Origin: UTCHB3 sp964431385
GTDB taxonomy: Bacteria; Bacteroidota; Ignavibacteria; Ignavibacteriales; Ignavibacteriaceae
DNA: 64,000 nt
Direction of reading: 5' to 3'
Assembly: GCA_964431385.1 (NCBI GenBank)
Contig: CAYSJM010000006.1
Location: 1 to 64,000 of the forward strand
In this document: positions 8,812 through 18,551 of the stretch, piece after piece
How the letters are laid out: each line of letters begins with the position of its first letter
Position numbering within the stretch: position 1 is the stretch's first letter
Made by a program: the position numbers and the translations under genes
Notes under the pieces: generated by a model
What the model was told of the DNA's origin: nothing
Database searches by the model: none
Seen by the model: only the letters and a program-made list of their open reading frames with translations

Positions 8812-10257
8812 TCAGATTACAAAAATCTTCAGTTTATTTGTTCTGCCATGTTCAGAGATTGGAGCCCCTGAAGTATAAATCACCACATCACCTTTTTTCA
8901 CATGTCCCATTTTTGTGATGATATCGGTGGCTTCAGGAATCAATACTTCTGAATCACGGTCGAGAGAAGGCATAAACATCGATGAGACACCCCAGTATAA
9001 ACAGAGGTTGTTCATCGTATCAAATTTATCGGAAATGGCAATAATTCGAGCATTTGGGCGATATTTTGAAAGCTTTCGTGCAGTTCTGCCATTTTCAGTG
9101 AACACCACAATAGCGGTGGCATCCACTTCCCTGCTCATCTGAACTATCCCTTTATTAACAGAGTCAAAAAGTTTATCTTCAAAATTCTTTGTAAGATCAA
9201 AATCGATGTGCCTCGTCCAGTAAGCGTGAGCACCCGCACTTCGTACTATCTGGTTCATAGTCTCAACAGTTTTTACGGGGAATTTCCCAACCGAGGTTTC
9301 TGCCGATAACATTACCACATCGGTACCATCCCAAACAGCATTTGCCACATCTGAGGCCTCTGCTCTTGTTGGAATTGGATTGTGAACCATCGACTCAAGC
9401 ATTTGCGTTGCAGTAATTACAAGTTTCCCGAGAGCGTTACATCGTTTAATGATGTTTTTCTGTATAAGTGGCACTTCCTGGGGTTCCAACTCAACACCAA
9501 GATCACCACGAGCAACCATAATACCATCAGAAACTTTAAGAATTGCCTCAAAATTTGAAACAGCTTCCTTCATCTCAATTTTTGAGATAATTGGTGCATC
9601 AAATCCTTTACTTCTCATCCATTTCCGCAAATTAATGATGTCATCCGCACTTCTTACAAAAGAGAGAGCAACAAAATCAACTCGATGTTTAATAAAGACA
9701 TATTCAAGATTCCTCAGGTCTGTCTCAGTTACTGAGGGGGTCGAAAGTTTCATCCCGGGAAGATTCATCCCCTTTTTGGGCTTCACCGTGCCACCATTCA
9801 AAATTTCACAGATAACAGAGACTTCTTCTTTCGCAACAACCTTGAGTTTGATCAAACCATCATCAATTAAAATAAGATCGCCGATTTTTGCATCGTTTAC
9901 GAGAAGTTTATACGAAGTGGAGAGCATTTTGTCTGTGCCTTCCATATCATCGATTGTGATCCTGATTTGATCACCAGTTTTTATCTCAATTTCAGGTTTT
10001 GAAAGATTACCAACACGAATTTTTGGACCCTGAAGATCAGCTAGTACAGCGAGTGAAGTTGATTCATTCACGCAAGCTTCGTGGATGTTGAAGTAGAGAT
10101 TATCGAAAAACTCGTATGTACCATGTGAAAAATTTAAGCGTACTCCATCCATTCCCGCACGAATCATCTGTGCAATCGTATTTTTATCGGAGGTTGCAGG
10201 TCCGAGTGTACAAAGAATCTTTGTACGAGCGAAAAGAAAATTAGAACCTTGAAGCAT
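8812..10257 (-). CDS. pyk: Pyruvate kinase
   Basis: Converts phosphoenolpyruvate and ADP to pyruvate and ATP, the last step of glycolysis. Family landmarks in order: TKILCTLGPATSD at the N-terminus, the active-site RLNFSHGTYE, the B-domain, then ISKIEMKEAV with the catalytic Lys and metal-binding Glu, MVARGDLGVE, and ITATQMLESM. The C-terminal regulatory domain follows to the end. I place the start at ATG 10257 (481 residues), where MLQGSNF runs straight into the conserved strand and AAGAGA lies about 8 bases upstream. An ATG at 10299 would add 14 residues with no ribosome site. Probably co-transcribed after lon. Confidence 0.95.
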   Translation of the reverse strand: MLQGSNFLFARTKILCTLGPATSDKNTIAQMIRAGMDGVRLNFSHGTYEFFDNLYFNIHEACVNESTSLAVLADLQGPKIRVGNLSKPEIEIKTGDQIRITIDDMEGTDKMLSTSYKLLVNDAKIGDLILIDDGLIKLKVVAKEEVSVICEILNGGTVKPKKGMNLPGMKLSTPSVTETDLRNLEYVFIKHRVDFVALSFVRSADDIINLRKWMRSKGFDAPIISKIEMKEAVSNFEAILKVSDGIMVARGDLGVELEPQEVPLIQKNIIKRCNALGKLVITATQMLESMVHNPIPTRAEASDVANAVWDGTDVVMLSAETSVGKFPVKTVETMNQIVRSAGAHAYWTRHIDFDLTKNFEDKLFDSVNKGIVQMSREVDATAIVVFTENGRTARKLSKYRPNARIIAISDKFDTMNNLCLYWGVSSMFMPSLDRDSEVLIPEATDIITKMGHVKKGDVVIYTSGAPISEHGRTNKLKIFVI

Positions 10258-10328
10258 GGTATATCTCTTTTTGGTGAATGATTCTAAATGGAGAACCATT
10301 TAATTATTAAAAAAATTGTTGACTACAA

Positions 10329-12821
10329 TTATTCGGTTGACTTCAAATTTTGCTCACTTGCAGGGGGATCTGAATGCCCCGCTCTGGAGTGTTTACTCAA
10401 TTTAAATGGGTCTTTTGCAAACATATACATTTTTTTAAGACTCTCGGCGGTAATTCCATAAATAGTATTCTTTGGGAAGTGCCCCTCCTCATTTTTCTCA
10501 CCCGAACGGACACCAAGAAGAATTTCAAGTGCCTGTGAAATATCAGAGACCGGCCAGATATGGAATAAACCTTCCTTGGCTGCTGCTTGAATTTCATCGT
10601 CGAGCATTAAATCGTCGATATTCGAAATTGGAATAACAACCCCCTGCGAGCGATTAAGACCTTTTTCTTTACAGATTTTATAAAAACCTTCGATCTTTTC
10701 ATTAACTCCACCAATGGGTTGCACTTCCCCCTTCTGATTGATCGAACCGGTAACCGCAATAAACTGATTAATCGGCAATTTTGCAATAGCTGAAATGATA
10801 ACGGCAACTTCGGCGATCGAAGCGGAATCACCATCGATATTCCCATAAGACTGTTCAAAAACAACCGTCGCCGAAACAGCCAATGGCACAACATGGGAGA
10901 AAGTTTCCCTCAGAAATCCGGAAATAATCTGAATTGCTTTGTCGTGAGATTTACCGGAGAGCCCCGACTCTTTTTCAACATTCACAATAATTCCATTTCC
11001 GGGTGCAACTGCAGATGTGATTCTAACGGGTTTACCAAATGCAACGATGTCGTTTCCATAAACGGCGAGACCGTTTATTTGTCCGACTTTTTTACCCGAT
11101 ACATCAATTAATATCCGGTTTGAGGAAATCATTTCAGTGTATTTTTCATCCCAGAGGTCATGCCTTCCTCTTGCATTCGCAAACGCCTGCCTTACATGTT
11201 CAGATCTGACTTTTGAGGAGGAGTCTTCCTGTGCCCAAAATGATGCCTCACGCACCACATCCGCCAGCATGGAAAAACGAGAAGTGAGTTTCTCTTTTGA
11301 ACCGGCATACCTTGCAGCAATTTCCATTACAGAGGCGATTGCCGATTTATGGAATTCCTTCAGATTCTCATCAGAAATAATCTTTTTGATGATGTGTGCG
11401 TATTGAACAAGGGTTTCTTTCGAGCGGGAAATTTCATAGTCGAACTCTGCCTTGACCTTAAAAATTTTCTTGAAGTCATCCTCTCGTTCTGCCAGGAATG
11501 AATAGATGTATGAATTACCAATAAGAATGACCTTCAAATCAATCGGGATCGATTCCGGTTTGAGAGATGATGGAGCCATTTGATAGTAGATATGATTATC
11601 CTGAATATCGAGCATCATGTAGGTTAAAATTCTTTTAAGAGTTTTCCAAACTCCCGGAGCCTCAAAAAGATGGCTTACCCTTAAAACGAGGAATCCACCA
11701 TTTGCCCTAAGCATCGATCCGGCTTTTATATTTAAAAAGTCGGCATAAAAATTCCCTTTCCGGTCAGATACTCTTTCAATGTTTCCAAACAGAGTGCTGA
11801 GCGAGGGAGCAGTTTCTATAATAACGGGACTGTCTTTTATTCCTGCATTATCGAGAAGTATATTTACATCATAAGCTCGAAACGGATCCAAAGGGAAAGA
11901 TTCAGCGAGTGCTTCCGGATTTGTGGCAGCAAGCTTAAATAACTGTATGTTTTCAAGAATGTCTTTTTCAAGAGACGCTATCCAATCAGAGACTTTTGGT
12001 TCTTTGTATCCTTCCGTAAGGTAGATTATAGCTCCCTTAATAAGGGCATCAGCTTCGTTTTTTTCGATATTTCTTATTTCGGTCTGTAAATCTTGTGATA
12101 ACTTTATATGTTTTTTTACAAGAATCATTAAATCATGTTGACGGGCAGAGTAGGCTTCATAAATTTGTTGCGATTTTTTCTTTGTAATTTCGCCTTTAGT
12201 TACCATTTCTTCAATTGCTTGAATCAGAACCGGCTTTTTATTTATCACCGGCATTATCTCAGGTCTTACCCCGTCTTCACCTTGAACCTGACCCAGGGTT
12301 AAACCATCCTTGTTAATCATTTCTTCGAAACCGGAGATCAAAAGTTGTTCTTCTTTTGAGAATTTTTCGATAATTGCATTTTTCTTCGCAGTCAGACTTT
12401 CAGATTCCAAAACCTGCGGTATGCGTTCACGCAAGAGTGAAATGAGGGAATTGACATCGTACTTAAATTTAAGAGACATCCCGGCAGGGAATGTCAGAAG
12501 GACTGGTTGATCGGGATTTTTGAAGTTGTTTACATAGCAGTAATCGAACAAATTGGGGTTATTGTCCGCAAGTATTTCCAACATTTTTTTTACGGTTGAA
12601 GCTTTTCCCGTACCGGAGAGTCCGGCTATATAAATATTATATCCGGATGCTTTGAGTCCCACCCCAAGACGAAGGGCTTTAATCGCTCTGTCTTGACCGA
12701 TGATCCCCTCTATAGGTTCTATCTCCTCAGTCGATTCAAATTTAAAGGTTGAGAGGTTACACTTCCATCTATATGCAGAAGGTTTTAATTCAGGATGCTT
12801 TTTAGCAGGAGCAGGTTTCAT
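10329..12821 (-). CDS. LonB-type ATP-dependent protease
   Basis: An 830-residue AAA+ serine protease of the Lon family with an inserted AAA domain (COG1067, AAA_32 type), distinct from classical LonA because it lacks the LonA N-terminal substrate domain. The Walker A is GLSGTGKAS (about 67-75), followed by a long helical insertion (about 150-300) and the second half of the ATPase. The C-terminal protease domain holds the Ser-Lys dyad: Ser666 in GDSASIA and Lys709 in GGVNEKIEGF, 43 residues apart as in E. coli Lon. It degrades damaged or regulatory proteins in the cytoplasm. It starts at ATG 12821 and is divergent from the RND efflux operon. Confidence 0.92.
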   Translation of the reverse strand: MKPAPAKKHPELKPSAYRWKCNLSTFKFESTEEIEPIEGIIGQDRAIKALRLGVGLKASGYNIYIAGLSGTGKASTVKKMLEILADNNPNLFDYCYVNNFKNPDQPVLLTFPAGMSLKFKYDVNSLISLLRERIPQVLESESLTAKKNAIIEKFSKEEQLLISGFEEMINKDGLTLGQVQGEDGVRPEIMPVINKKPVLIQAIEEMVTKGEITKKKSQQIYEAYSARQHDLMILVKKHIKLSQDLQTEIRNIEKNEADALIKGAIIYLTEGYKEPKVSDWIASLEKDILENIQLFKLAATNPEALAESFPLDPFRAYDVNILLDNAGIKDSPVIIETAPSLSTLFGNIERVSDRKGNFYADFLNIKAGSMLRANGGFLVLRVSHLFEAPGVWKTLKRILTYMMLDIQDNHIYYQMAPSSLKPESIPIDLKVILIGNSYIYSFLAEREDDFKKIFKVKAEFDYEISRSKETLVQYAHIIKKIISDENLKEFHKSAIASVMEIAARYAGSKEKLTSRFSMLADVVREASFWAQEDSSSKVRSEHVRQAFANARGRHDLWDEKYTEMISSNRILIDVSGKKVGQINGLAVYGNDIVAFGKPVRITSAVAPGNGIIVNVEKESGLSGKSHDKAIQIISGFLRETFSHVVPLAVSATVVFEQSYGNIDGDSASIAEVAVIISAIAKLPINQFIAVTGSINQKGEVQPIGGVNEKIEGFYKICKEKGLNRSQGVVIPISNIDDLMLDDEIQAAAKEGLFHIWPVSDISQALEILLGVRSGEKNEEGHFPKNTIYGITAESLKKMYMFAKDPFKLSKHSRAGHSDPPASEQNLKSTE

Positions 12822-12903
12822 TATTTTCTCAAAATTTTGATCAAGAAATATAATAATTTATTCGATAAAGTGAGAATAATGAATTATATCGTTGCTTTAT
12901 GGG

Positions 12904-12934
12904 TTGAAGAATAATATAAGCCTTCTTATATTTG
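12904..12934 (+). promoter_or_regulatory. Bacteroidota-type promoter with overlapping palindrome
   Basis: TTG at 12904-12906 and TATATTTG at 12927-12934 are 20 bases apart, matching the TTG(-33)/TAnnTTTG(-7) consensus known for Bacteroidota housekeeping sigma factors. Between and over these boxes lies a perfect 8-base inverted repeat, AATATAAG and CTTATATT with a CCTT spacer (12913-12932), a plausible repressor operator. The efflux operon begins 67 bases further on. A short GGAG/CTCC hairpin followed by seven T lies in the leader near 12960-12980. Confidence 0.5.
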
Positions 12935-13001
12935 TGATTGGAATAGAAGAATTAGTTCGGAGAAAAAACCTCCCTTTTTTTCATTTAGAAATGGTTTTGA
13001 T

Positions 13002-14096
13002 ATGTCGAAGTGGACAAAAATACTTATTTACACCTTAATCGTGATTGCTGTCGGTGGTCTCGTAATTTATCCACTTATAAAAAGTGATTCGAAAGACTCA
13101 AAAGAAAAGGGTAAAAATGCCGGGAAGCAGCAACAGGGTCCTGCACAGGTAAAAGGAAAAATCTTAAAATACGATTCCTTTTCCTCTGAAATTAAGGTAA
13201 TGGGAAAGATTATTGCCGATGAATGGGTTGACCTCTCCCCCGAAGTTGCAGGAAAAATAACTAAAATTAATTTTAAAGAGGGTGGAAATGTCGCTAAAGG
13301 GCAACTACTCGTAAAGATAAATGACAACGACCTTCAGGCACAGTTGAAAAAAAACGAAGTGCGACTCGAACTTTCCGCTCAAAAACTTGACAGGCAGAAA
13401 AAACTTCTTGAGGTTAATGGTACTACCAAGGAAGAATTCGATAATGCCAAATTTGAATTTGAGTCAATTATGGCTGATATTGATCTGATCAAAGCACAAA
13501 TTACAAAAACTGAAATTCGAGCTCCTTTTTCAGGTCAAATCGGACTAAGATACCTCTCCGAAGGGGCTTATGTTGCACCCGGTACAAAAATTGCCACACT
13601 TCAAAGCAAATCAAAACTTAAAATCGACTTCACTATTCCTCAAAATTATTCAATCTACTTAAATACCGGTAAAACCATCACTTTCAGCACCGGCAAGGGC
13701 ACCGAGGAAATGAATGCAAGTATCTACGCTCTTGAACCGGGTGTTGACCAAACAACTGCTACCTTAAAAGCGAGAGCTTTTGTAACAAGCGGGGGTAAAG
13801 GTCTAATTCCCGGCAAGGTAGTTGAAGTTAGTGTTAAACTCACCGCCCCTGTCCAAACCATTCTAATACCAACCGAGACTTTGGTACCCGAAATTTCCGG
13901 TCAGTCAGTGTTCCTCTACAAAGGCGGGAAATCGGTCTCAGTTCCCGTTGAAATTGGTGATAGAACAGAGAAAGTTGTACAAATTATGTCAGGGATAAAT
14001 CCAGGTGACACTTTGATAGTCTCCGGTCTGATACAATTGAAGAATGGTGGTCCTGTAAAACTGACTACTGTTGAAAATCAGGGAAAAGCAGAATGA
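13002..14096 (+). CDS. RND efflux periplasmic adaptor (membrane fusion protein)
   Basis: A 364-residue HlyD/AcrA-family adaptor that links an inner-membrane RND pump to an outer-membrane channel. It has one N-terminal membrane anchor (about 7-26) and a low-complexity linker rich in K, G and Q. A split lipoyl half-motif (WVDLSPEVAGKI, near 75) and its partner (KTEIRAPFSGQIGLRYLSEGAYV, near 170) flank an alpha-helical hairpin (about 100-160), and a beta-barrel and membrane-proximal domain follow. It starts at ATG 13002; a nearby ATG at 12991 is out of frame. It overlaps the pump gene by ATGA. No TolC-type gene is in the window, so the outer channel must be encoded elsewhere. Confidence 0.93.
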   Translation: MSKWTKILIYTLIVIAVGGLVIYPLIKSDSKDSKEKGKNAGKQQQGPAQVKGKILKYDSFSSEIKVMGKIIADEWVDLSPEVAGKITKINFKEGGNVAKGQLLVKINDNDLQAQLKKNEVRLELSAQKLDRQKKLLEVNGTTKEEFDNAKFEFESIMADIDLIKAQITKTEIRAPFSGQIGLRYLSEGAYVAPGTKIATLQSKSKLKIDFTIPQNYSIYLNTGKTITFSTGKGTEEMNASIYALEPGVDQTTATLKARAFVTSGGKGLIPGKVVEVSVKLTAPVQTILIPTETLVPEISGQSVFLYKGGKSVSVPVEIGDRTEKVVQIMSGINPGDTLIVSGLIQLKNGGPVKLTTVENQGKAE

Positions 14097-17000
14097 GTCT
14101 ATCTTCAATAAGTATTAGAAGACCCGTTTTAGCCATAGTAATGTCTGTGGTTATCGTCCTTTTTGGAATTATTGGCTACACATCCCTAGGTGTGAGAGAG
14201 TATCCAAGTATCGATCCCCCAATTATTACCGTTCAGACCAACTATACAGGTGCAAATGCGACAGTAATCGAGGCACAGATAACAGAACCCCTTGAAGAAT
14301 CGATAAACGGTATTGCCGGTATCAGAAGTATGACCTCTTCTTCGAGGGATGGAAGAAGCCTTATCACTGTTGAGTTTAATATAGATGTCGATCTTGAAGC
14401 TGCTGCAAACGATGTGAGAGACAGAGTTTCCCGTGCCACAAATCTTCTGCCTCCTGATGTTGATCCACCCGTTGTAACTAAAGCAGATGCTGATGCTATT
14501 CCTATCGTGATGGTTACCGTGAGTGGAAAAGAAAAGACCATCCTCGATTTGTCAGATTACACTCGAAATGTCCTAAAGGAAAAATTGCAGACCATCCCCG
14601 GTATCAGTCAGATCCAGATTTGGGGTGAAAAACGATATTCTATGAGGCTTTGGCTCGATCCGGGTAAGATGAACGCGTTTAATGTTACGCCGGTAGAAAT
14701 TAGAAATGTTTTAAGACTTGAAAATGTTGAGCTCCCTTCCGGAAGACTTGAGGGTGATAACACCGAGTTGACGGTTAGAACTCTGGGACTGCTTCAAACA
14801 CCGGAAGATTTTAATAATCTGATCATACGGCAAGATCAGGGTAATACAGTCAGGTTCTCTGATATAGGTTACGCAGAATATTTCCCTGAAAATGAAAGGA
14901 CAATTTTACGAAGCAACGGAATACCGATGACAGGTCTTGTTGCTGTACCCCTCCCCGGCAGTAACCATATTGAAATAGCTGATGAATTCCATAAGAGAAT
15001 TGAAGCCATTAAAAAAGACCTGCCTAAGGATATGGAAATCCAGCTCGGTTTTGATGCTACTACTTTTATTCGGAACTCAATTTCCGAAGTAATGGAGACC
15101 ATTTTCATTGCTTTTGGACTTGTTATTCTAATCATTTTCCTTTTCCTTAGAAACTGGCGAACAACCCTAATCCCGATTTTAGCTATACCCATCTCTCTGA
15201 TTGGTGCGTTTTTCATAATGTATCTCGCGGGTTTTTCGATAAATGTTCTCACACTTTTGGGAATTGTGCTTGCAATCGGAATTGTAGTGGATGATGCGAT
15301 TGTAGTGCTGGAGAACATCTATAAAAAAATTGAGGACGGTCTAACTCCTGTTGAGGCAGCAGCAAAAGGTTCTTCCGAGATCTTTTTTGCTATCATCTCA
15401 ACTACTGTTTCACTTGCCTCGGTATTTCTTCCAATTGTCTTTTTGCAAGGTTTAACAGGAAAGCTATTCAAGGAGTTTGGATTCGTAATTGCAGGATCAG
15501 TAATCATTTCTGCATTTGTTGCACTCACTCTGACACCAATGCTCAGTTCCAAGATGCTCAAGTCATCCGAATCGCACTCAAAATTTTACAATCTTACTGA
15601 GCCGTTTTTCGTGTGGCTCACAAACATTTATCATGCAGCTTTAGAAACTTTCATGAAATTCCGCTGGGTGTCCTTCCCGGTGATACTCCTCTCAATGGGG
15701 GTAATCTATTATTTTGGCGGCAATCTTCAATCCGAACTTGCTCCACAGGAAGACAGAAGTGCAATGAGGATTCAGTCAACCGCCCCTGAAGGAACTTCGT
15801 ACGATTACATGGACAGATATATTCAACAATTAGTTGAACAGGTAAGAGGTCTCGTTATGAATGAGGAAGCCTCTCTTGTGTCGGTTACTGCTCCTGGTTT
15901 TGGTGGAAGTTCTACAAACTCCGGATTCATCAGACTAATGCTAAAAGATCCTAAAGAGCGGAAAAGATCACAACAAGAAATTGCTCAAGAGCTGACAAGT
16001 GCTGTTAGAAAATTGAATGATGCAAGATCTATTGTGATTCAGGAACAGTCAATTGGTGGTGGTTCAAGAGGCGGTTTGCCCGTTCAATATGTAATTCAGG
16101 CAAACAACTTTGAGGAATTAAGAGAAGTTCTACCCAAGTTTTTGGGTGAAGTGAGGCAGAGTCCAATTTTTGCTGTGACTGATGTGAACCTCAAATTTAA
16201 TAAACCGGAAGTTGTTGTCGAAATCGACCGTTCAAAAGCGAGAGACCTCGGAGTTTCTGTTTCTGATGTTGCGACTACACTTCAGTTTTCTTTGAGTGGA
16301 CAAAGATTTGGGTATTTTATCAGGAATGGTAAACAATATCAAGTTATAGGTCAACTTAAGCGAGAAAATAGAAACGAGCCACTCGATCTCCGTTCTATTT
16401 TTGTGAAAAATAACCGCGGAGAGATGATCCAACTTGACAATATTGTTACTTTAACTGAAAGAAGTTCACCGCCACAGCTCTACCGTTATAACAGGTATGC
16501 TTCCGCAACAGTATCAGCAGGGCTCTCGGAGGGAAAAACCATCGGTGATGGAATTGCCGAAATGGACAGAATTTCTGAAAAAATACTCGGCGATAAATTT
16601 ACGACAGCTCTCGATGGTGCATCGAAAGATTTTGCAGAGAGTTCTTCCTCATTGGTTTTTACTTTTCTACTTGCCCTTGCACTGATTTATCTTGTTTTGG
16701 CGGCACAATTTGAGAGCTTCAGAGATCCCTTTATCATCATGTTGACCGTTCCCCTTGCAATAGCGGGTGCAGTTCTCTCACTTTCATACTTTGGACAAAC
16801 TCTCAATATTTTCAGTCAGATCGGTCAAATTATGTTGATTGGACTGGTGACCAAAAATGGAATCTTGATAGTTGAGTTTGCAAATCAAAGAAGAGAAGCA
16901 GGTTCTGACAGACTCACAGCAGTTAAGGAAGCAGCGGAATTAAGGCTAAGACCTATCCTGATGACGAGTCTTTCTACGATACTGGGGACTTTGCCAATTG

Positions 17001-17173
17001 CACTGGCTCTCGGAGCAGGTTCCGAAAGCAGAGTTTCGATGGGTATTGCGATAATAGGTGGATTGATATTCTCAACCCTCCTGACTCTTTTTGTCATCCC
17101 TGCGATGTACAGCTACCTGTCACCTAAGGAAATGAAAATCATTCCGGACCTAAGCGAAATGGAAAAGAAATAA
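14093..17173 (+). CDS. RND family efflux transporter permease (AcrB-like)
   Basis: A 1026-residue inner-membrane pump of the hydrophobe/amphiphile efflux type, full length for the family. The N-terminus SISIRRPVLAIVMSVVIVLFG is the first transmembrane helix; two large periplasmic loops (about 35-330 and 560-860) carry the porter domains. Proton-relay residues are visible: the double Asp in IGIVVDDAIVVLENI near 400 and the Lys in VTKNGILIVEFANQR near 920. Duplicate six-helix halves are clear. It works with the adaptor directly upstream. The stop lies 2 bases from the convergent histidine kinase gene, leaving no room for a terminator between the two coding ends. The substrate is unknown. Confidence 0.95.
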   Translation: MSLSSISIRRPVLAIVMSVVIVLFGIIGYTSLGVREYPSIDPPIITVQTNYTGANATVIEAQITEPLEESINGIAGIRSMTSSSRDGRSLITVEFNIDVDLEAAANDVRDRVSRATNLLPPDVDPPVVTKADADAIPIVMVTVSGKEKTILDLSDYTRNVLKEKLQTIPGISQIQIWGEKRYSMRLWLDPGKMNAFNVTPVEIRNVLRLENVELPSGRLEGDNTELTVRTLGLLQTPEDFNNLIIRQDQGNTVRFSDIGYAEYFPENERTILRSNGIPMTGLVAVPLPGSNHIEIADEFHKRIEAIKKDLPKDMEIQLGFDATTFIRNSISEVMETIFIAFGLVILIIFLFLRNWRTTLIPILAIPISLIGAFFIMYLAGFSINVLTLLGIVLAIGIVVDDAIVVLENIYKKIEDGLTPVEAAAKGSSEIFFAIISTTVSLASVFLPIVFLQGLTGKLFKEFGFVIAGSVIISAFVALTLTPMLSSKMLKSSESHSKFYNLTEPFFVWLTNIYHAALETFMKFRWVSFPVILLSMGVIYYFGGNLQSELAPQEDRSAMRIQSTAPEGTSYDYMDRYIQQLVEQVRGLVMNEEASLVSVTAPGFGGSSTNSGFIRLMLKDPKERKRSQQEIAQELTSAVRKLNDARSIVIQEQSIGGGSRGGLPVQYVIQANNFEELREVLPKFLGEVRQSPIFAVTDVNLKFNKPEVVVEIDRSKARDLGVSVSDVATTLQFSLSGQRFGYFIRNGKQYQVIGQLKRENRNEPLDLRSIFVKNNRGEMIQLDNIVTLTERSSPPQLYRYNRYASATVSAGLSEGKTIGDGIAEMDRISEKILGDKFTTALDGASKDFAESSSSLVFTFLLALALIYLVLAAQFESFRDPFIIMLTVPLAIAGAVLSLSYFGQTLNIFSQIGQIMLIGLVTKNGILIVEFANQRREAGSDRLTAVKEAAELRLRPILMTSLSTILGTLPIALALGAGSESRVSMGIAIIGGLIFSTLLTLFVIPAMYSYLSPKEMKIIPDLSEMEKK

Positions 17174-17175
17174 TT

Positions 17176-18447
17176 TTATAGAGGTATCGTGCAGGTGAAG
17201 ACGGAACCTTCGCCTTGCTTGCTCGTTACCTCAACTCTTCCACCATGAGCTTCCATAATCTTTTTAACAATTACCAACCCGAGTCCTGTACTCTTCTCAC
17301 CCGCTGTTGATCTGACACTCAGTTTTTCGAATGGGATAAACAATTTGTTTATTTCAGTTGCAGGAATCCCCTGACCATTATCTTTCACACCAAATGCCAG
17401 CTCATTATTCATCTTTTTGATGAATAGTGTGACTGCATTTCCAGGGAATGAAAATTTAATTGCGTTTGAAGTGAGGTTGTTAAGTACCTGTTCTATTTTT
17501 ACGGGATCTAAATTTAACTCAATCTCTTCTACATTCGACTCATAACGGAGTTCTATGTTCTTTTTGTCGGCGAGCACTTTATTTAATGCTATGTTGTTCT
17601 GAACAAGATTAGCAAATTCAACATCAGCCTTTTTAAGATTAAGTTCACCCGACTCAATTACCGATATATCGAGCAACTCATTCAAGAGTTGAAGGACAAA
17701 ATCACTCGATTTTATGATAATCTTCACAAATTCCAATTCTTCTTCTGCAAACTTCTTTTTCATATCATCTTGCAGAATCAGACCAAAAGATAAAATTGCT
17801 CCTACAGGATTACGCAAATCGTGGGCAGCCATCGAGAGGAATTTATTTTTGTCTTTGTTTAATTTTTCAAGTTCGTGATTTTTCTTGGCAAGTTCGCGGT
17901 GCATTCTTAAAAGCTGCTGATTCGCCTCAGCAAGCTCACCGTTTTTTTGAATGGCATTTTCGTAAGTGGAAAGGAGAAGATCTACTATCTGTATTCTGTC
18001 AGAATTTATAAAATACTTTTTACCTCCGAATACAATTTCCATCCCCATATTTGAAACTGGAGAGGATATTCTTATCTCCTGATTCACAAGAATATATTTT
18101 ACACGAGAAAGAAGGAATTCTTTGTTGTAAGGTTTAGTAAGGAAGTTATCAGCCCCCGATTGCAGACCTTTGATAACATCATGCGGGTCTGAAAGATTGG
18201 TGAGTAACATCACGGGGATATCCTTGGTAGCATTGTTGTTTTTTACATGCTTACAAAGATCATATCCATCCATCTCAGGCATTAAGATATCAGTAATCAC
18301 AAGAGCCGGTTTCTCCATCTCAATCTGACTTACCGCTATTTTTCCGTTCGCTGCAGTTTTTACAGGATAACCTTCGCTCTCAAGTATATACGCGAGTTGC
18401 TCAAGTTGTGTCGGACTGTCTTCCACCACCAGAATATATTTCTGCAT
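17176..18447 (-). CDS. Response regulator-histidine kinase hybrid (REC-HisKA-HATPase)
   Basis: A soluble 423-residue protein. An N-terminal receiver domain (1-125) has the phospho-acceptor Asp53 in TDILMPEMDG. A coiled-coil linker (about 165-200) leads to a HisKA domain with His209 in MAAHDLRNP and a HATPase domain with N-box LNNLTSNAIKFS, G1 VKDNGQGIP and G2 STGLGLVIVKK. No membrane segment is present. Phosphate could flow from the nearby CheA to its receiver and so control its own kinase activity; this is inference from position. I prefer ATG 18447, which has GAGGA about 5 bases upstream, over ATG 18474, which has none. It lies 104 bases after cheA and may be the last gene of the chemosensory operon. 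Confidence 0.88.
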   Translation of the reverse strand: MQKYILVVEDSPTQLEQLAYILESEGYPVKTAANGKIAVSQIEMEKPALVITDILMPEMDGYDLCKHVKNNNATKDIPVMLLTNLSDPHDVIKGLQSGADNFLTKPYNKEFLLSRVKYILVNQEIRISSPVSNMGMEIVFGGKKYFINSDRIQIVDLLLSTYENAIQKNGELAEANQQLLRMHRELAKKNHELEKLNKDKNKFLSMAAHDLRNPVGAILSFGLILQDDMKKKFAEEELEFVKIIIKSSDFVLQLLNELLDISVIESGELNLKKADVEFANLVQNNIALNKVLADKKNIELRYESNVEEIELNLDPVKIEQVLNNLTSNAIKFSFPGNAVTLFIKKMNNELAFGVKDNGQGIPATEINKLFIPFEKLSVRSTAGEKSTGLGLVIVKKIMEAHGGRVEVTSKQGEGSVFTCTIPL

Positions 18448-18551
18448 CACTTCCTCAATCTCCAAAACTTCCATGAATACTAAAAATGAGAATTTGAAAA
18501 ATTCCCGCTTGTTAATTTATGAAAGAGATTAAATAATTACTAATAAATCAG

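Noticed and set aside
9449..9970. A 173-codon open frame opposite pyruvate kinase
   Set aside because: Entirely antisense to a secure gene, low-complexity Ser/Ile-rich product, no recognisable domain.
10397..10894. Two same-strand frames (95 and 66 codons) within the LonB gene
   Set aside because: They lie in another frame of the intact 830-residue protease; no frameshift is needed.
14869..15318. A 149-codon open frame opposite the RND pump
   Set aside because: Antisense shadow of membrane-helix codons; no ribosome site or family match.
18490..18504. Hairpin GAATTT/AAATTC between cheA and the histidine kinase gene as a terminator
   Set aside because: All A-T apart from one pair per arm and with only a short T run, so too weak to call.
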